Shown here: in pieces, positions 24,363-34,947 of the stretch
How positions within the stretch are numbered: position 1 is the stretch's first letter
How the letters are laid out: each line of letters starts with the position of its first letter
DNA from: Coprinopsis marcescibilis
Lineage: Eukaryota; Basidiomycota; Agaricomycetes; Agaricales; Psathyrellaceae
Length of the DNA stretch: 64,000 nt
Direction of reading: 5' to 3'
Assembly: GCA_004369085.1 (NCBI GenBank)
Contig: ML210165.1
Location: 186,001-250,000 of the forward strand
Notes under the pieces: generated by a model
The model's database searches: none
What the model was told of the DNA's origin: nothing
What the model saw: the letters and a program-made list of their open reading frames with translations, nothing else
Made by a program: the position numbers and the translations under genes

Positions 24363-25733
24363 TCAGGCTTTGGATCCTGTGGTATCGGTGTCCATCTCGT
24401 CGTCCGTTTCTTCAGTTTTCACCTCCTTTTCCTCAGGTTTAGAAGGTTCACCTCCCTTTTCCCCGCCTTCCACGTCCTTGTCCTCTTCAGTCTTAACTTT
24501 CTTCCGGCTAGGTTCTTTTGTTTTGCCTTTGAGACCAGTCCTCTGTTCTACTGTGTTTTCCTTATCCTCGTCCGAGGCAGCCCCATCAGGCTTTTGACTC
24601 TTTACGAATCTATCCTCCAACGAGCCCAGGAAAGGCTTGGCACCACCAGCGACTGTCAAGGGTGTAGGCTTGTCGCTCATATGACCAGGATTGGGATCGT
24701 CCAGCTCGTCGACCATCCCGATAGCCTTGTCGCCTTCCGGTACGACTGGGTCGAGTTCGGCTGCGAGAGCCAAAGGGGTCATGGGTGGTGTAGGAGACGG
24801 GGGAGGTGGACTGCGTGATTTCGAACGCGACCGAGCATCTGCGTGTAGGAAGGGAATGGGGGAGAAGAGGGGTGTGGATGGCGTGAATGAGCCGCGGGTG
24901 GCGAACGAGGGGCTGGAGGGGACAGATGAGGAGGGTGCAGGCCCTTGTCGTGGAAAGATGGTTTGGAAGTTGCTGGAGATGTCGTGAAGGCCGTTGCCGT
25001 TTGTTGGTGCTGGTATGGCTGTAATTGTGGGTTGTGCGGATGGGGGTGGGACGGGGAAGGCGTCGTAGGTGGATGTGACTAGTATGGATTTCTCCACTGC
25101 CCGGAGGTACTTTCCGACAGTTTTGTAGTGCTTCTTTGGCTCTATTAGGAGCTCACAGAGGCGCTGGATTGTAAATGGGGGGTTGCTGTTGGAAACTTAG
25201 CCTGGATCGCGATGGTTTGCAGTTGTACGCACTCGTCAAATTCGTTGAGCAGATCGAATATTCCTTGCTTGGCCTCTCGGGCTTGTTCCTCGTTCATATA
25301 GCTCACCGGAGGTTCGTACATATGGAGTTGTGCAAGCTTTTTAGGAGGAAACGGCGGCAGCCGTAGGCCGTCGGGTGTAGAGGGCTGTGGGTTGAACGGT
25401 GGGGGAGGCGAAGGCCCCTTGGACGTTGAAAGGAATAGATTGACATTCTAGATCCAATTCAGCCTGAGTAGATAGGTGGATTGTCTTCCATAGTACCTGC
25501 TCGAGCTTATGCCTTATAATCTGCCGAAGCTCATTCAAATCTGAACTGGGAAGAAGCTTGGGTCAATGAACGCGATTCCAAGAGGTGAACCGACCGACCC
25601 CTCGATGTCTTCCGTCGACGCGATTTTCTCGAGCAAAGCGTCATATTCTGGCGAGTATTAGCTATAGTGCAGATTGGTAGAGATTCAAAGACCTGCCTGG
25701 CTTCCATTGAAAGTTTGTAGTATCAGAGGCCAT
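24363..25733 (-). CDS. PSY4: Protein phosphatase 4 regulatory subunit 2 (PPP4R2/Psy4)
   Basis: The conserved core [20 protein letters not shown] then [18 protein letters not shown] identifies the PPP4R2 family, which targets the PP4 phosphatase in DNA-damage and cell-cycle signalling. The N-terminus [12 protein letters not shown] joins [19 protein letters not shown] only if the first intron starts with GC (CCAG|GCAGGT) and ends at CGCCAG. The next exon gives [15 protein letters not shown], followed by a Pro-rich exon ([19 protein letters not shown]) and [20 protein letters not shown]. The C-terminal half is disordered and acidic/basic ([16 protein letters not shown]), as usual in this family. 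It is divergent from the PAP2 gene, with 348 nt between starts. Confidence 0.88.
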
Positions 25734-26081
25734 TATTATGAGAGGATACCAAGAAGATGGACAATTAGGGCGTGTGTCACCAAGACCGCGAGATGCCGAA
25801 CATTGTCTTGGCCAAAACGACGAACGAGCCCCACAACCTTTTTATTAGCCAACAAGCTGTAACCCCGCAGCAGTCTTGTTTTTTCTTCCCTTATTCTTCG
25901 ACAGTCCTCGGAATACCCACTACCAGCACATTTAAACCGGCGACAGCGAGCAAAGATATCCGAGAGCACCGCCCTGGCGTACAGTAGACACCTTCCATCA
26001 ATCCAAAGGTAGTTTTGAACGGACGCCCCGGGCTGGCAGGGTCACGCCTCTTGGTTTTAATTCCCACTTGACTGCTGGTCC
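25734..26081. promoter_or_regulatory. Divergent promoter region, PSY4/PAP2
   Basis: 348 nt between divergent start codons, so it should hold both promoters. No TATA box or known operator was recognised. Confidence 0.4.
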
Positions 26082-28145
26082 ATGTCATACGCCCGTCTTT
26101 CTAGTCCTCCACCACCAGAAGCAAGCAGAAACCTCAGCTATCCCCCTCTTTCCCAAGGCAACCACAACCGTCCAGCCATGCAACAACCGCAGCCGAAGCA
26201 AGGCGGCTTTTTTGGCCCTATGTATCCCTCAAAAAAGTCCAAGATGTCCTCAACAAGAAGGAGGAAGCTTTTATTGTCCTATACACCAGACTGGTATGAT
26301 CAAAACTCTCAATTGACCGTCACACGAGCGCTAACCGTGGCGTTGCTTTCTAGGTTAATCACTGTCCTGCTTGCGTACGTCTCATCTTGGTCCATTGCGG
26401 ATTCCCATGAGCTGATCATTTAATAGCGCTGGCTTCTTTGCATTGGACAGAGTGGATGGGTACCGTCGAGACTTTTCATTAGCCGACACATCGTATGTTG
26501 CCAACTGCGGATCACTCCATCTCTATGATTGACCTCGTTGTTTCTTAGCCTTCGCCACCCGTGAGTACTGAATGCCTAACGCTGCTCTCTGATAAGCTGA
26601 ACGATTTCAAGGTTTGCCGAGCACGAACGTGTCCCTGTAAGACCACCTTGACCCCTCTCAACCCTGACCACGTCTCACACGACTGATTCACCGTTCGTTT
26701 ACCCAGGAGCTCCATCTTATCGCCATATGCGTCGGAATCCCCATCGTTATTCAGCCTATCATCAACTTCTTCACCGTTCGTTCATGGTGGGACTTTCACA
26801 ACTGTGAGTAGGCCCAAGCACGCTGCATTTGTCTTTCCATCAGTGCTTACATGTGGCCCGTTCTAGCGTACCTCGGCCGTGAGACTCCAATTTCCCTTGC
26901 ACAGGTTTCGCATACGCTAACTCGGTTGACATTATACAGTCATTCTTGGCCTCGCCTTGACCGGTTCAACGACGCAGCTCATTAAACTAACCGTCGGACG
27001 GCCGAGACCAGGTGAGTCGGGGACATATCGCCGCACTGATGGTCAACTGAAATGATATCTTGCAGATATCATTTCTCGGTGTAACCCAAACGTCACAGAA
27101 GATCCGCTATTGGGCCTCACAACCTGGAGAGTCTGCCAACAGGAAGATATCCATCTTCTGAAAGATGGATTCCGAAGTTTCCCTTCTGGTCATTCAAGCC
27201 GTGCGTATTCTTCTTGATCGGCGTTTGGCCTATGATACTAATTTAGGTGGTTATTTAGTGTCTTTCGCCGGTCTTGGGTTCCTGTCGTTCTATCTTGCCG
27301 GAAAGCTTCATCTGTTTGACAAGCGTGGTCATGCTGTAGGTGTTTCGAAGACTTTTGAAGATTTTTTGGCTAACAAATCTTTTCAGGGGAAAGCATGGCT
27401 CGCCATTACTCCGTTCTTTGGCGCCGCTCTTGTTGCCATCTCGAGGACCATGGATTACCGACGTAAGTGCCAGTGAAACACATGCAACATTATGCTAATG
27501 TTTGACCTAGACCACTGGCACGATGTGCTTGTTGGCTCCCTTCTCGGCATTGTCTTCTCATTCTTTGCATACCGACAGTACTATCCCCCTCTCGACTCCG
27601 AATTATCGCACCGACCCTACAGCCCGCGTGTCCAGGAGAAATCTGACGAGAGCGCTATCCTTCCCACACACATAGCTACGGCAAACGCGTCTGGATTCAG
27701 CTCCAGTCCTCCCACCCGTTATTCCCCATCAAAGTTCCAAGCAAGTGGATCAGGGATGGTTAACTCTGAACCTTACGAAACGGTTCAACTTGGTGTTGAC
27801 GGCACCGTTGCCCGTCCTGGACCTACCTCCATGGAGGATGTATGGGAGCAAGGCGCACAAACTGGCTACGATGGCACCGTTCCGCGGAGTCGTAGCGTAG
27901 GTGGCGATCACAGTTCGGATGCTGGGCATACGCAAAATCGCATTCTTTCAAGAAGGGAGCAGCAGCAGATGGTGTTCCAGCAACAACAACCGAGCCATTC
28001 CGACGATAGTTCGCCGGAACCACAGGATGCGTACTCGATACCTTTAAGGTCGACCTCGCATCCTTCGTCCCAACAGCAGCAATCGCGACAACAACAAAGT
28101 CAGCCAAGGCAGTATACTGCCGATGCATATACTGGGATACAATGA
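26082..28145 (+). CDS. PAP2-family lipid phosphate phosphatase (Dpp1-like), 12 exons
   Basis: Twelve exons sum to 1440 nt (479 residues): 26082-26293, 26354-26374, 26427-26492, 26549-26560, 26612-26636, 26707-26803, 26867-26878, 26940-27011, 27066-27200, 27259-27335, 27387-27462 and 27511-28145. The three PAP2 signature blocks are present: KLTVGRPRP, FPSGHSS and SRTMDYRHHWHDV, whose two His act in phosphoryl transfer. Hydrophobic stretches (LITVLLAAGFFAL, LIAICVGIPIVIQPIINFF, LGLILGLALTG, GLGFLSFYLAG and LVGSLLGIVFSFFAY) fit a six-helix membrane enzyme hydrolysing diacylglycerol pyrophosphate or phosphatidate. The C-terminal 150 or so residues are a Ser/Gln-rich cytosolic tail. Two exons are only 12 nt and two more are 21 and 25 nt. 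Confidence 0.93.
26549..26560 (+). other. 12-nt micro-exon of PAP2 gene (first)
   Basis: CCTTCGCCACCC sits between an intron ending TTTCTTAG and one starting GTGAGTA. It joins TC| to |GTTTGCC to encode S-L-R-H-P, keeping the frame. Confidence 0.8.
26867..26878 (+). other. 12-nt micro-exon of PAP2 gene (second)
   Basis: CGTACCTCGGCC lies between an intron ending GTTCTAG and one starting GTGAGAC. It encodes S-Y-L-G-L with flanking bases and links FHN to ILGLALTG in frame. Confidence 0.8.
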
Positions 28146-28978
28146 TGATGATACCCTTTTCGCGTCGCGATTCGGTGATTTTATGGCACGCATGACATTT
28201 ATATTTCTTTTCACGCACATTTGGGTTCTTCTCTCCTTTCCTGGGCGAGGTAACCGTTATAGGCTCTGTGGTTTGTTGGGTAAAGCTGTCGACCTGAGGG
28301 ACCGTGTTAACAGTTAACCCGCTCTGTCGTTTGACTTTTTCTTTGGGACGCTCAATGGAAAGTCGGTGGGACCATGGATGTTCTTCTAACTTTCACCTCT
28401 GCATTGTACTTTTTACGTTGTTACGATGTCTCTCGTCTCGTCTGCCCATGCTCTTGATGATCTATGTACTACGATTCGACTAATACTTGGACTACGACAC
28501 TCGCTTATTCTGCAATTCACTTCCAAACCGGACACCTATCGCAGATATTATTATTGTGTAGTTAAATAAAACATTTTGGCTGATATACATTTTAAGTTGG
28601 ACGTCCTCTGGTGCGAAGATTTGAAAGGGTAAACACCGGGTTTGGAGGGGACGTGGTTCTTTCGGTGTCTGGTTGGATGCGGTGGAGTTGACCGTCGAGG
28701 GAAAAGCTTCCTTGGCGTTCGTTCAAATGACTGACTGCGGCTCCAACGGAGGTAAACTGAGATGTGAGATGGCTTTACACAGTCTAAACCTGACCGTCGC
28801 GGCGTCCTGCAAGCACGGAATGCGCAGCCATTGGTCCGTATCCGAGTACCCCGGAAGTGGTGAGTACTGATGTGGGGAATCGAGACGGCGAAGAGATGTG
28901 CCCGCATGGAACCTGTCCATAGTGAAAGATATTCCTCTTCTGTACAAGACGGTAGGCATGGCCAAGCGGGTGATAAGA
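28146..28978. other. Convergent 3' intergenic region
   Basis: 833 nt between the ends of the PAP2 gene (+) and the RG-rich gene (-), holding both 3' UTRs. No gene recognised. GGCATGGCCAAGCGGGT near 28956 resembles a tRNA D-arm but has no matching anticodon and T arms. Confidence 0.5.
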
Positions 28979-29818
28979 TTAGGTATTTGCGAAACCTTGC
29001 TCGATTTCTTCGAGCATGACGTTCATCCGGAGTTTCATGTTTGGCTGACCGCGTCCTCTGCTTGTTGGTCCCCCTCTGCCTGCACCGCGATTTCCACCGC
29101 GGTTTCCACCACGATCCCCGCCACGATTTCCACCGCGAGAAAAGCTATTACCGCGTCCGTGATGGGAGCCGTCTCTGCGTTTGTGCAACGGGTCGGCTTT
29201 GAACGTGTGGAGGGAGGAAGCGGCGTAGGCCTCGCGTTTCAAGTCGCGTAGCGTCAGTGCCTCGGCACTTTTATCGCCTTCGACTTTCTTGGGTTTTCGG
29301 TTGGCGCGCATAGGGTGCACTGACTTGATGGGTGCACTGGGATTAGCATTTTGGTTGGCAGAGGCGTATCTGAATCGTTTTGGTTGAGGTTGAGGTGAAG
29401 GACTGCGACGCTCTGACGACTCGCCGTCGCTGCCATCGTCCTTGGTTTCTGGTAAAGCTGGTGACGGTTCCACCTTATCGTCTCCGATGCCATCCCACTC
29501 GTCGTTGGACTCTTCCTGGGCAATTTGGGTTGTGCCAAACCGCGACCGGTCCTTTGCGTACTCCTCTTCCAACTCCCATGGCATCTTGGTAGGCGCACCC
29601 TGCTCAGCAGCGAGATGCCGCTTCTCCGCCTTCCACTTGCTCTTGATTTTGGTTTTTTCTACCCATGCTTTCTTGAGCTTTTTGGCTAGATCGAATAATT
29701 ATTGTCAGTACCAAGTTGAAAATATCATGTTGCCGACCTCACCTTGTTGGATAGGAAGATGGGGGAACGTCGGTGGCAGCTTACGCTTCCTACTTTGTTC
29801 ATCTGAAGGTCCCGACAT
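28979..29818 (-). CDS. RG-rich basic protein, possibly Fyv7-like rRNA-processing factor
   Basis: Exon 1 starts at 29818 (MSGPSDEQSRKRKLPPTFP), a short intron follows, and the second exon runs to 28979. The protein has a basic helical segment (AKKLKKAWVEKTKIKSKWKA), then MPWELEEEYAKDRSRFGTTQ. A disordered acidic/Ser/Pro centre leads to an RGG-type stretch of repeated GGNRG units (about 29080-29160) and a terminal GQPNMKLRMNVMLEEIEQG. RG boxes usually bind RNA. The Lys-rich helix and the GQP...R...LLE.I-like end recall the Fyv7/CCDC59 rRNA-processing family, but this is from memory of family features and not certain. It is divergent from eIF1, with 231 nt between starts. Confidence 0.62.
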
Positions 29819-30049
29819 TATGCAACTCGTTGACTGCCTGAAAACGCCTATAAAAGCTCTTACAAAAAGAGAAGAAGAGACTTGCGCTGGGCAATAATGC
29901 TTACGTCATCCGCCCCAAGGGAAACTCCGCTCCAATCAAGATCATCGAGAGTCATTTTGGTCATCCAATCTCTCTTCTCAACCACCACTCAGTCTCCTCC
30001 CTCGTCTATTCCCCTTCCTTTACCCTTTTATCTTCTTCTTCTACTTTTT

Positions 30050-30876
30050 ATGAGCGTGCAGAACCTCAATACTTTCGGTGAGTGGCCAGGCCTGATCCCT
30101 GATTTCGTCTGCGATATGGCCTTGTTTCATTTTACCCGACCTGATGGAAGTTCGGGAGTACTGCAAGTGGGTGTAGTTTGGCGAGCGCACTTGCAGTAGT
30201 GCTGGGTTGGCTCCGATGCCTATCCTTTGGAGCCTGACTCGTAGATCGTTTGTCGGAAAGAGGGGCGATATCGTTTTGGAACTGCTGTTTATTATATCCT
30301 TTGTTTTCCTTGGATCGTAATCGCTAACCACTCCCCATCCCTTAGATCCCTTTGCTGACGAAGGGGACCCCCTTGCCGATAACGCGAACGTTGGGTCTAC
30401 CAGTGACTACATCCATATTCGTATCCAGCAACGCAATGGAAGGAAGACCTTGACTACTCTGCAGGGATTGCCCACAGGTAAGTTGAATTCCATGGCAGTG
30501 CATCTACATTCCATGCACTGCCTGTGATCCGGTATTTGTGTCTAGCGAGGACTCTTGGCTGACTGGTTCCTTTCAGAATACGATCCCAAGAAGCTCTTGA
30601 AAGCATTCAAGAAGGTGCGTTGAGTCTTGCCCAAAGGGAAGCATCCGTTTCCGGGTGAACGATACCGGAACGGATCCATCCGTTGGCAGACGCCCCTTCA
30701 TTGAGTCCTGTACTCATTACCATTTCTCGTAGGAATTCGCCTGCAATGGCACCCTCGTAGAGGATGAGAAGATGGGACAAGTTATCCAACTTCAAGGAGA
30801 TCAGCGCGCCAAGATCTCGACCTTCCTTGTCGAAAACGGCATGGACAGGGCGACTATCAAGGTCCACGGTTTCTAA
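30050..30876 (+). CDS. SUI1: Translation initiation factor eIF1 (SUI1)
   Basis: Four exons, 30050-30077, 30346-30477, 30577-30614 and 30733-30876, sum to 342 nt (113 residues), the normal eIF1 length. The SUI1 fold is complete: YIHIRIQQRNGRKTLTTLQG, then EYDPKKLLKAFKKEFACNGT, EDEKMGQVIQLQGDQR and the C-terminal VENGMDRATIKVHGF. eIF1 binds the 40S subunit near the P site and enforces start-codon selection. The ATG lies after five T residues, so position -3 is T and +4 is A. This is a poor context, as expected for eIF1 autoregulation in many eukaryotes. A pyrimidine-rich tract precedes the ATG. Confidence 0.97.
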
Positions 30877-31316
30877 AGCATCTTAACCGTAGTATGCCTG
30901 GTCGCTTGGATAGAAGAACCCCGACAATAGAGGACACCTGCCTGTTGGAGATTTACTGGCATCCTTATTCTCATCTATTCATTCCGGACAAGCGGCTTGT
31001 TACAAGGTGGGCGCCGTCATACTAGGCCACTGCCCTGTTACGAGCCTATTCTTTACCCCTCGTCTACTGTCGTGACATACCTCGTCGGCTTGTATTTTAT
31101 CTTTACTGAACAATGAATTCCGATCGCCATACATATCTGAGAGTTATCAAAGTCATTTGTTTGTTTGAAACGATATCGTCCACCCACTGGATTAGTGTAT
31201 CATATCATGAGCCTTGACCTGGACAACTAGGAAACTCCACAGCCAATGCTTCGTGATGTGAAGTCGTTGGATATATCGCACCTATGTACCATGCGTAGAA
31301 ACGGCTGCGACCTCAA
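30877..31316. other. Convergent 3' region, eIF1/SNRNP27
   Basis: 440 nt between converging genes; it should hold their 3' UTRs. No coding or RNA gene recognised. Confidence 0.5.
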
Positions 31317-32278
31317 TCATTTGATCTTGTCCAGCGGCCTTGATTCGTATATATGAGCGAGAAGAAGAATTGAGAGGAGATAACGACGAACCTGTTGAAT
31401 CCTCCACGCCTGTTCATGTATTGTCTCCATGTTCGGGTCTTCTTAATGTTGGCTGACCCCTCTTGGTTTCCTAGAACCGATTTGCCCTTAAATTGTATTT
31501 CAATAAGCGCGCCAAATAAATGCTGCAAAGCGATGCCCACCTTTGTCGTTCCAAAGCCTCCAATGCCCATCATAGCCCTGATAGCAGCGTCATCCTCATT
31601 CTCTACCTCTTCCATAGCCTCTCCTTCCTCTCCCCCGCTTCCGACGTCCCCAGTAGAAGCCTTTGACCCATCCACTCGGATGCCTGCTGAGCTGCCTGAA
31701 GCCTGTGGTTGCGTTGGAGGAAGGCTGACATTGCGACCATCTCTCTCTCGTTCCAGGTCTCTTTCTCTGCGTTCTTCTCTCTCTCTAACGGTGCCGTCTC
31801 GACGGTCATGTTCTACTGGCTTGTCTTTTGAGTCACGATCGTCTCTGGGCCTTCTTCGGTCGTCCCTGTGCCCTTTTCCAGGAGACCTATCTCTTCTATA
31901 ATCATCTCTGTATCCTGTATGCCCAAAATGTGTCATTAGGCTCCAACTACAACGCCAATACCGGTTAGGCAACGTACCACGTCTATCCCGATCCCGATCC
32001 CTTCCATATGGATCACCTTCTCTTGGTCGATCCCTATCCCGGTCTTTAGCATCTGCAGGTCTTCGAGGGGGAGGACTGCGAGAGCGGCGTGGTGGAGAGT
32101 GTTCGCGTCCCCCGCCACCTGGACCACGTCCTTTCCATCCGCCGCCCTCAGGTCTGTCACGTCCCCCAGCCCCTCCTCCCCCTCTACCGCCTCCACCTCC
32201 GCGATGGTTGCGTCCTCCACGGTCTCTATCTTCGCGTTCCCAGCTGCGTTCGCGCCGTTTATCAGGGCGTGATGACAT
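31317..32278 (-). CDS. SNRNP27: U4/U6.U5 tri-snRNP 27 kDa protein
   Basis: The C-terminal block identifies the family: FGTTKGKSVLG, then WRQYMNRRGGFNR and finally PLDKIK. It matches the conserved end of SNRNP27, a component of the U4/U6.U5 tri-snRNP that influences 5' splice-site choice in metazoans. The N-terminal half is an RS/RD/RGG-rich disordered region (repeated RDRDR, SPPRRSRSPPPRR), typical for splicing factors. The acidic linker contains EEVENEDDAAIRAMMGIGGF. The last exon is 31317-31338 and its codon N-R is split across the intron. A 54-nt intron at 31487-31540 has no in-frame stop and is a multiple of three, so its retention would add 18 residues. Confidence 0.92.
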
Positions 32279-33173
32279 TTTTGTTGTGGTTCGGTCGTGG
32301 TAAATCCCTGTCTAGTAGCTCGTAAACCTCGTTGGTCGGAAGTTGAAATCTCTGAGACCCCGCTTGAGCTTTGCCAACCCTTGGAGTCGTCATTTCTATT
32401 TCTATCTGACTTATCTTGTAATTTTCAACGATCTGCAAATGCCAGACAAAGTGGCCTACCATTCGACGAAACTTTAGGGGTCCCAAAGGAGACAAGTATA
32501 TGAATACTTGGTGCAATTGCTCCAGATTTCCCTCAAGGATCCTCGCCCTAGTCCAACTTAGACCTATCGCAAAGAACATACAAACCAGGCAAGCAAATGC
32601 CTCTAGCTAGCTTCACCTGGCTCTTTGAAATCGACTGCTTCTGGACACAGGCTTACCAACGAACAGGAGACGACGGGAGACGGAGACAATGGTGGGGAGC
32701 GTGTTCAAGCCAACCCACCGTCTTCATTCTTGTTCTTGGATGGTGGGACATCTGGGGAGAATTATGGTGCTCTGCGTGTCGATTTTTTTCGGAAAATTCT
32801 GACAGACAGACCGTTGAGGGGCAGATAAAAGCCCATGGCCCATGGAGCTAGGAGCCGACACGCCTCAGGTGAGAAACGCGTTCTTTCTCCCCCAAAGATT
32901 CGGCTGACATTGCTTAGGCACTAGCATGCTTTATTTTATCAGGTCAAAACCAATATTTGCGGTTCAACCAGTGCATTTGAACGCGGGCATTCACACTTTA
33001 GGCTGACTTGAAGTTTACTTGGCCGAGATCTGTCCTGCTGCTTACACCCTTTCACGTAGGCGCCGTGGTCTTCATGGGATCGATATTAATGGAATCCCGT
33101 ACGAACAAGGGTTTTCTTAATGTTTCGTTTCTTGACATGAAGTAAAACGTACGTCCAGAAGAGTATTCAATTA
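32279..33173. other. Upstream region of SNRNP27 and 3' flank of DUF1996 gene A
   Basis: 895 nt with the SNRNP27 promoter at its left side. A 105-codon minus-strand frame at 32262-32579 overlaps the start of SNRNP27 in another frame and may be an upstream ORF in the 5' UTR, or chance. Nothing else was recognised. Confidence 0.4.
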
Positions 33174-34881
33174 CTATGGAGAGGGGGTAACCTGAGCTTC
33201 ATTCACTTCAGCTCCTCGGGCAACCGGGGTGGCAGCGACGCCAATGGTGGAAACGGCTGTGCAGTCCTTGATCATGGTGGCCGATTCTGGACCTCGTTGA
33301 ATCGGGTTGCAACCAGGAAGTGCGGGTAGATCTGCAAATAATGCGAACGTCAGCCAGATATTAAGCGGGGAAGAGATAACAGTTACATCCGTCTTCGACT
33401 CGTTCGTCGACTTGGGGCTTTAGTGTGCAGCTGTTCATTTCTTCGTCACTAATCAGCGTGAGCTCTTTGCAGTCGGCGGGTCTTCCGAACATGTCCAAGC
33501 AATTGTCCATGGCTCGCTGTAAGGAATCCCCTTCCCAACCAAAGAGGTAATCTCCGTGGTGTCCATAACCGGTTCTGGGAGAACGAGTTTGGATTGAGCA
33601 ATCGAGAAACCCAGCTACGGTCAAGAAACAATGAGCTTACGGGTCACCCATGCTGAGGACGAACGGTTGCGACCCGTCGGTGGGATACATGCTGTTGAAT
33701 GGTCTCGTATCCCAGACAGTTTCGAAGAACAGTTGAGGGAGTTTGACTGGATGGCTTTCCGGGCATGTCCCATCTTGGAGGAAGAGGCCGACGTTAGGAT
33801 CGGCAGGCGACTCAAAGAAGGAGACATGGCTCTGTCCGATTGATATGATTAGTTGGATAAAGGAGGATTCGACTTGTCAAGATAACCGTACGGCATGATT
33901 AGGACTATCGATGTTAACCCCATCCCAGCATCTAATACGTTGTGAGATCAACAAGAACGTCAATGACCCAGAAACGCTCACGTAGGGAAGAAGGTGTTGC
34001 TGCGAATCCCACCAGGGCAAACTCTATTGGGGAGGTTGATGCTATCGAAAGGACCGGGTCCAATCGCATGACTGTTCGAGTAGTCATATGGCCCGGTAGT
34101 TTGCCAGCAGCGGAAGCTAAGGGCCCAAGCCTCTCCCTGTGTGTTTGGAAAGTTTCTATTAGTTCTATCCATTGGGCGACCGGTGATCATTCGGAATCCC
34201 TTGACAGAAAGGTACACAAGTAAGTACCCAGCAAACACAAGATTTGTTTATATTCAAACCTTTGGGAAAGCGGTGACGCGAGGGTTGCCGGAAGGTCGTT
34301 GATTGTAATAGACTGTCATGCCGCCATTATACTCTCCTGTAAAATGGTTGGGGATTTGAGGGACCTAAGAAAGTCGTCTGTTAAGGTATAAAGGGGAGCG
34401 AGGACGAAATCAATGCGTACTCTAGCAAAGCTTCCGTTAGCGTGCTTGAAGTACATCACAGCGGTCCAGTAGTTGGATTTGTCTTCCTTGAATCGACAGG
34501 TGGTGCAGGTTGCAATCCCTGGTACATCAAGGTCTGGATGCATAGTCAAATTGAAGCTGGTTCGCAGTAATCTCAACCGCAGTACGCATCTTCTCAGCAA
34601 AGGGACTTACGCATTCTAGCAAACGATAAGTTATGGCTCGTTGTTACAGCAAGGACGGACATACCCCTCCAACGATCTGGTGGACATGGGGAGAAACCTG
34701 ACCCGGCGTGACCAGTCTAAGCGTGAAGGCTTGTTAACCGGTCCAGTATGAGTTGAATTCGACAGAGCCAATAGACGCACGGATCAAAGCGCTGAGTGAC
34801 CAGTTGCCCGCATCCGAATCGCAGCAAAGCTTGTGTTTCAGGCAAGAGTAGGCCAAATACAACCAGGTGTAACCAGGACAT
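33174..34881 (-). CDS. Secreted DUF1996 protein, paralogue A
   Basis: Signal peptide MSWLHLVVFGLLLPETQA, then the mature start LLRFGCGQLVTQRFDP, which joins LVTPGQVSPHVHQIVGG across an intron. A 5-nt exon (34611-34615) supplies N-A before FNLTMHPDLDVPG. Conserved blocks follow: CTTCRFKEDKSNYWTAVMYF, MITGRPMDRTNRNFPN, RCWQTTGPYDYSNSHAIGPG, NLPNRVCPGGIRSNTFFPT and TGYGHHGDYLFGWEGDSLQR. It ends ALPGCNPIQRGP and AQVTPSP. DUF1996 is a fungal extracellular domain of unknown biochemical role, often near WSC domains. None is seen here. Exon-intron layout matches paralogues B and C, and the predicted length is close to the 386 residues of C. Confidence 0.9.
34611..34615 (-). other. 5-nt micro-exon of DUF1996 gene A
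   Basis: On the minus strand AATGC lies between GCTAG and GTAAGT. It joins GGA GGG to CTTCAATTTG, giving G-G-N-A-F-N-L. The same exon occurs in B and C. Confidence 0.85.
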
Positions 34882-34937
34882 GATGGGAGAGCGGTCTCGA
34901 CGAGAAGTCCAGATCCAGTGAGAAACCAGGCCACGAG

Positions 34938-34947
34938 GTTATGTAGG
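34938..34947 (-). promoter_or_regulatory. Conserved TATA-like box, DUF1996 gene A
   Basis: CCTACATAAC on the minus strand, about 57-66 nt before the ATG. The element CCTACATAA is shared with genes B and C at similar spacing, followed in A by CTGGTTTCTCA and CTTCTCGTCGAGACCG. Confidence 0.6.

Noticed and set aside
28951..29000. tRNA-like D-arm sequence GGCATGGCCAAGCGGGT
   Set aside because: No acceptor stem, anticodon arm or GTTCGA-type T arm at the right spacing; it overlaps the end of the RG-rich gene.
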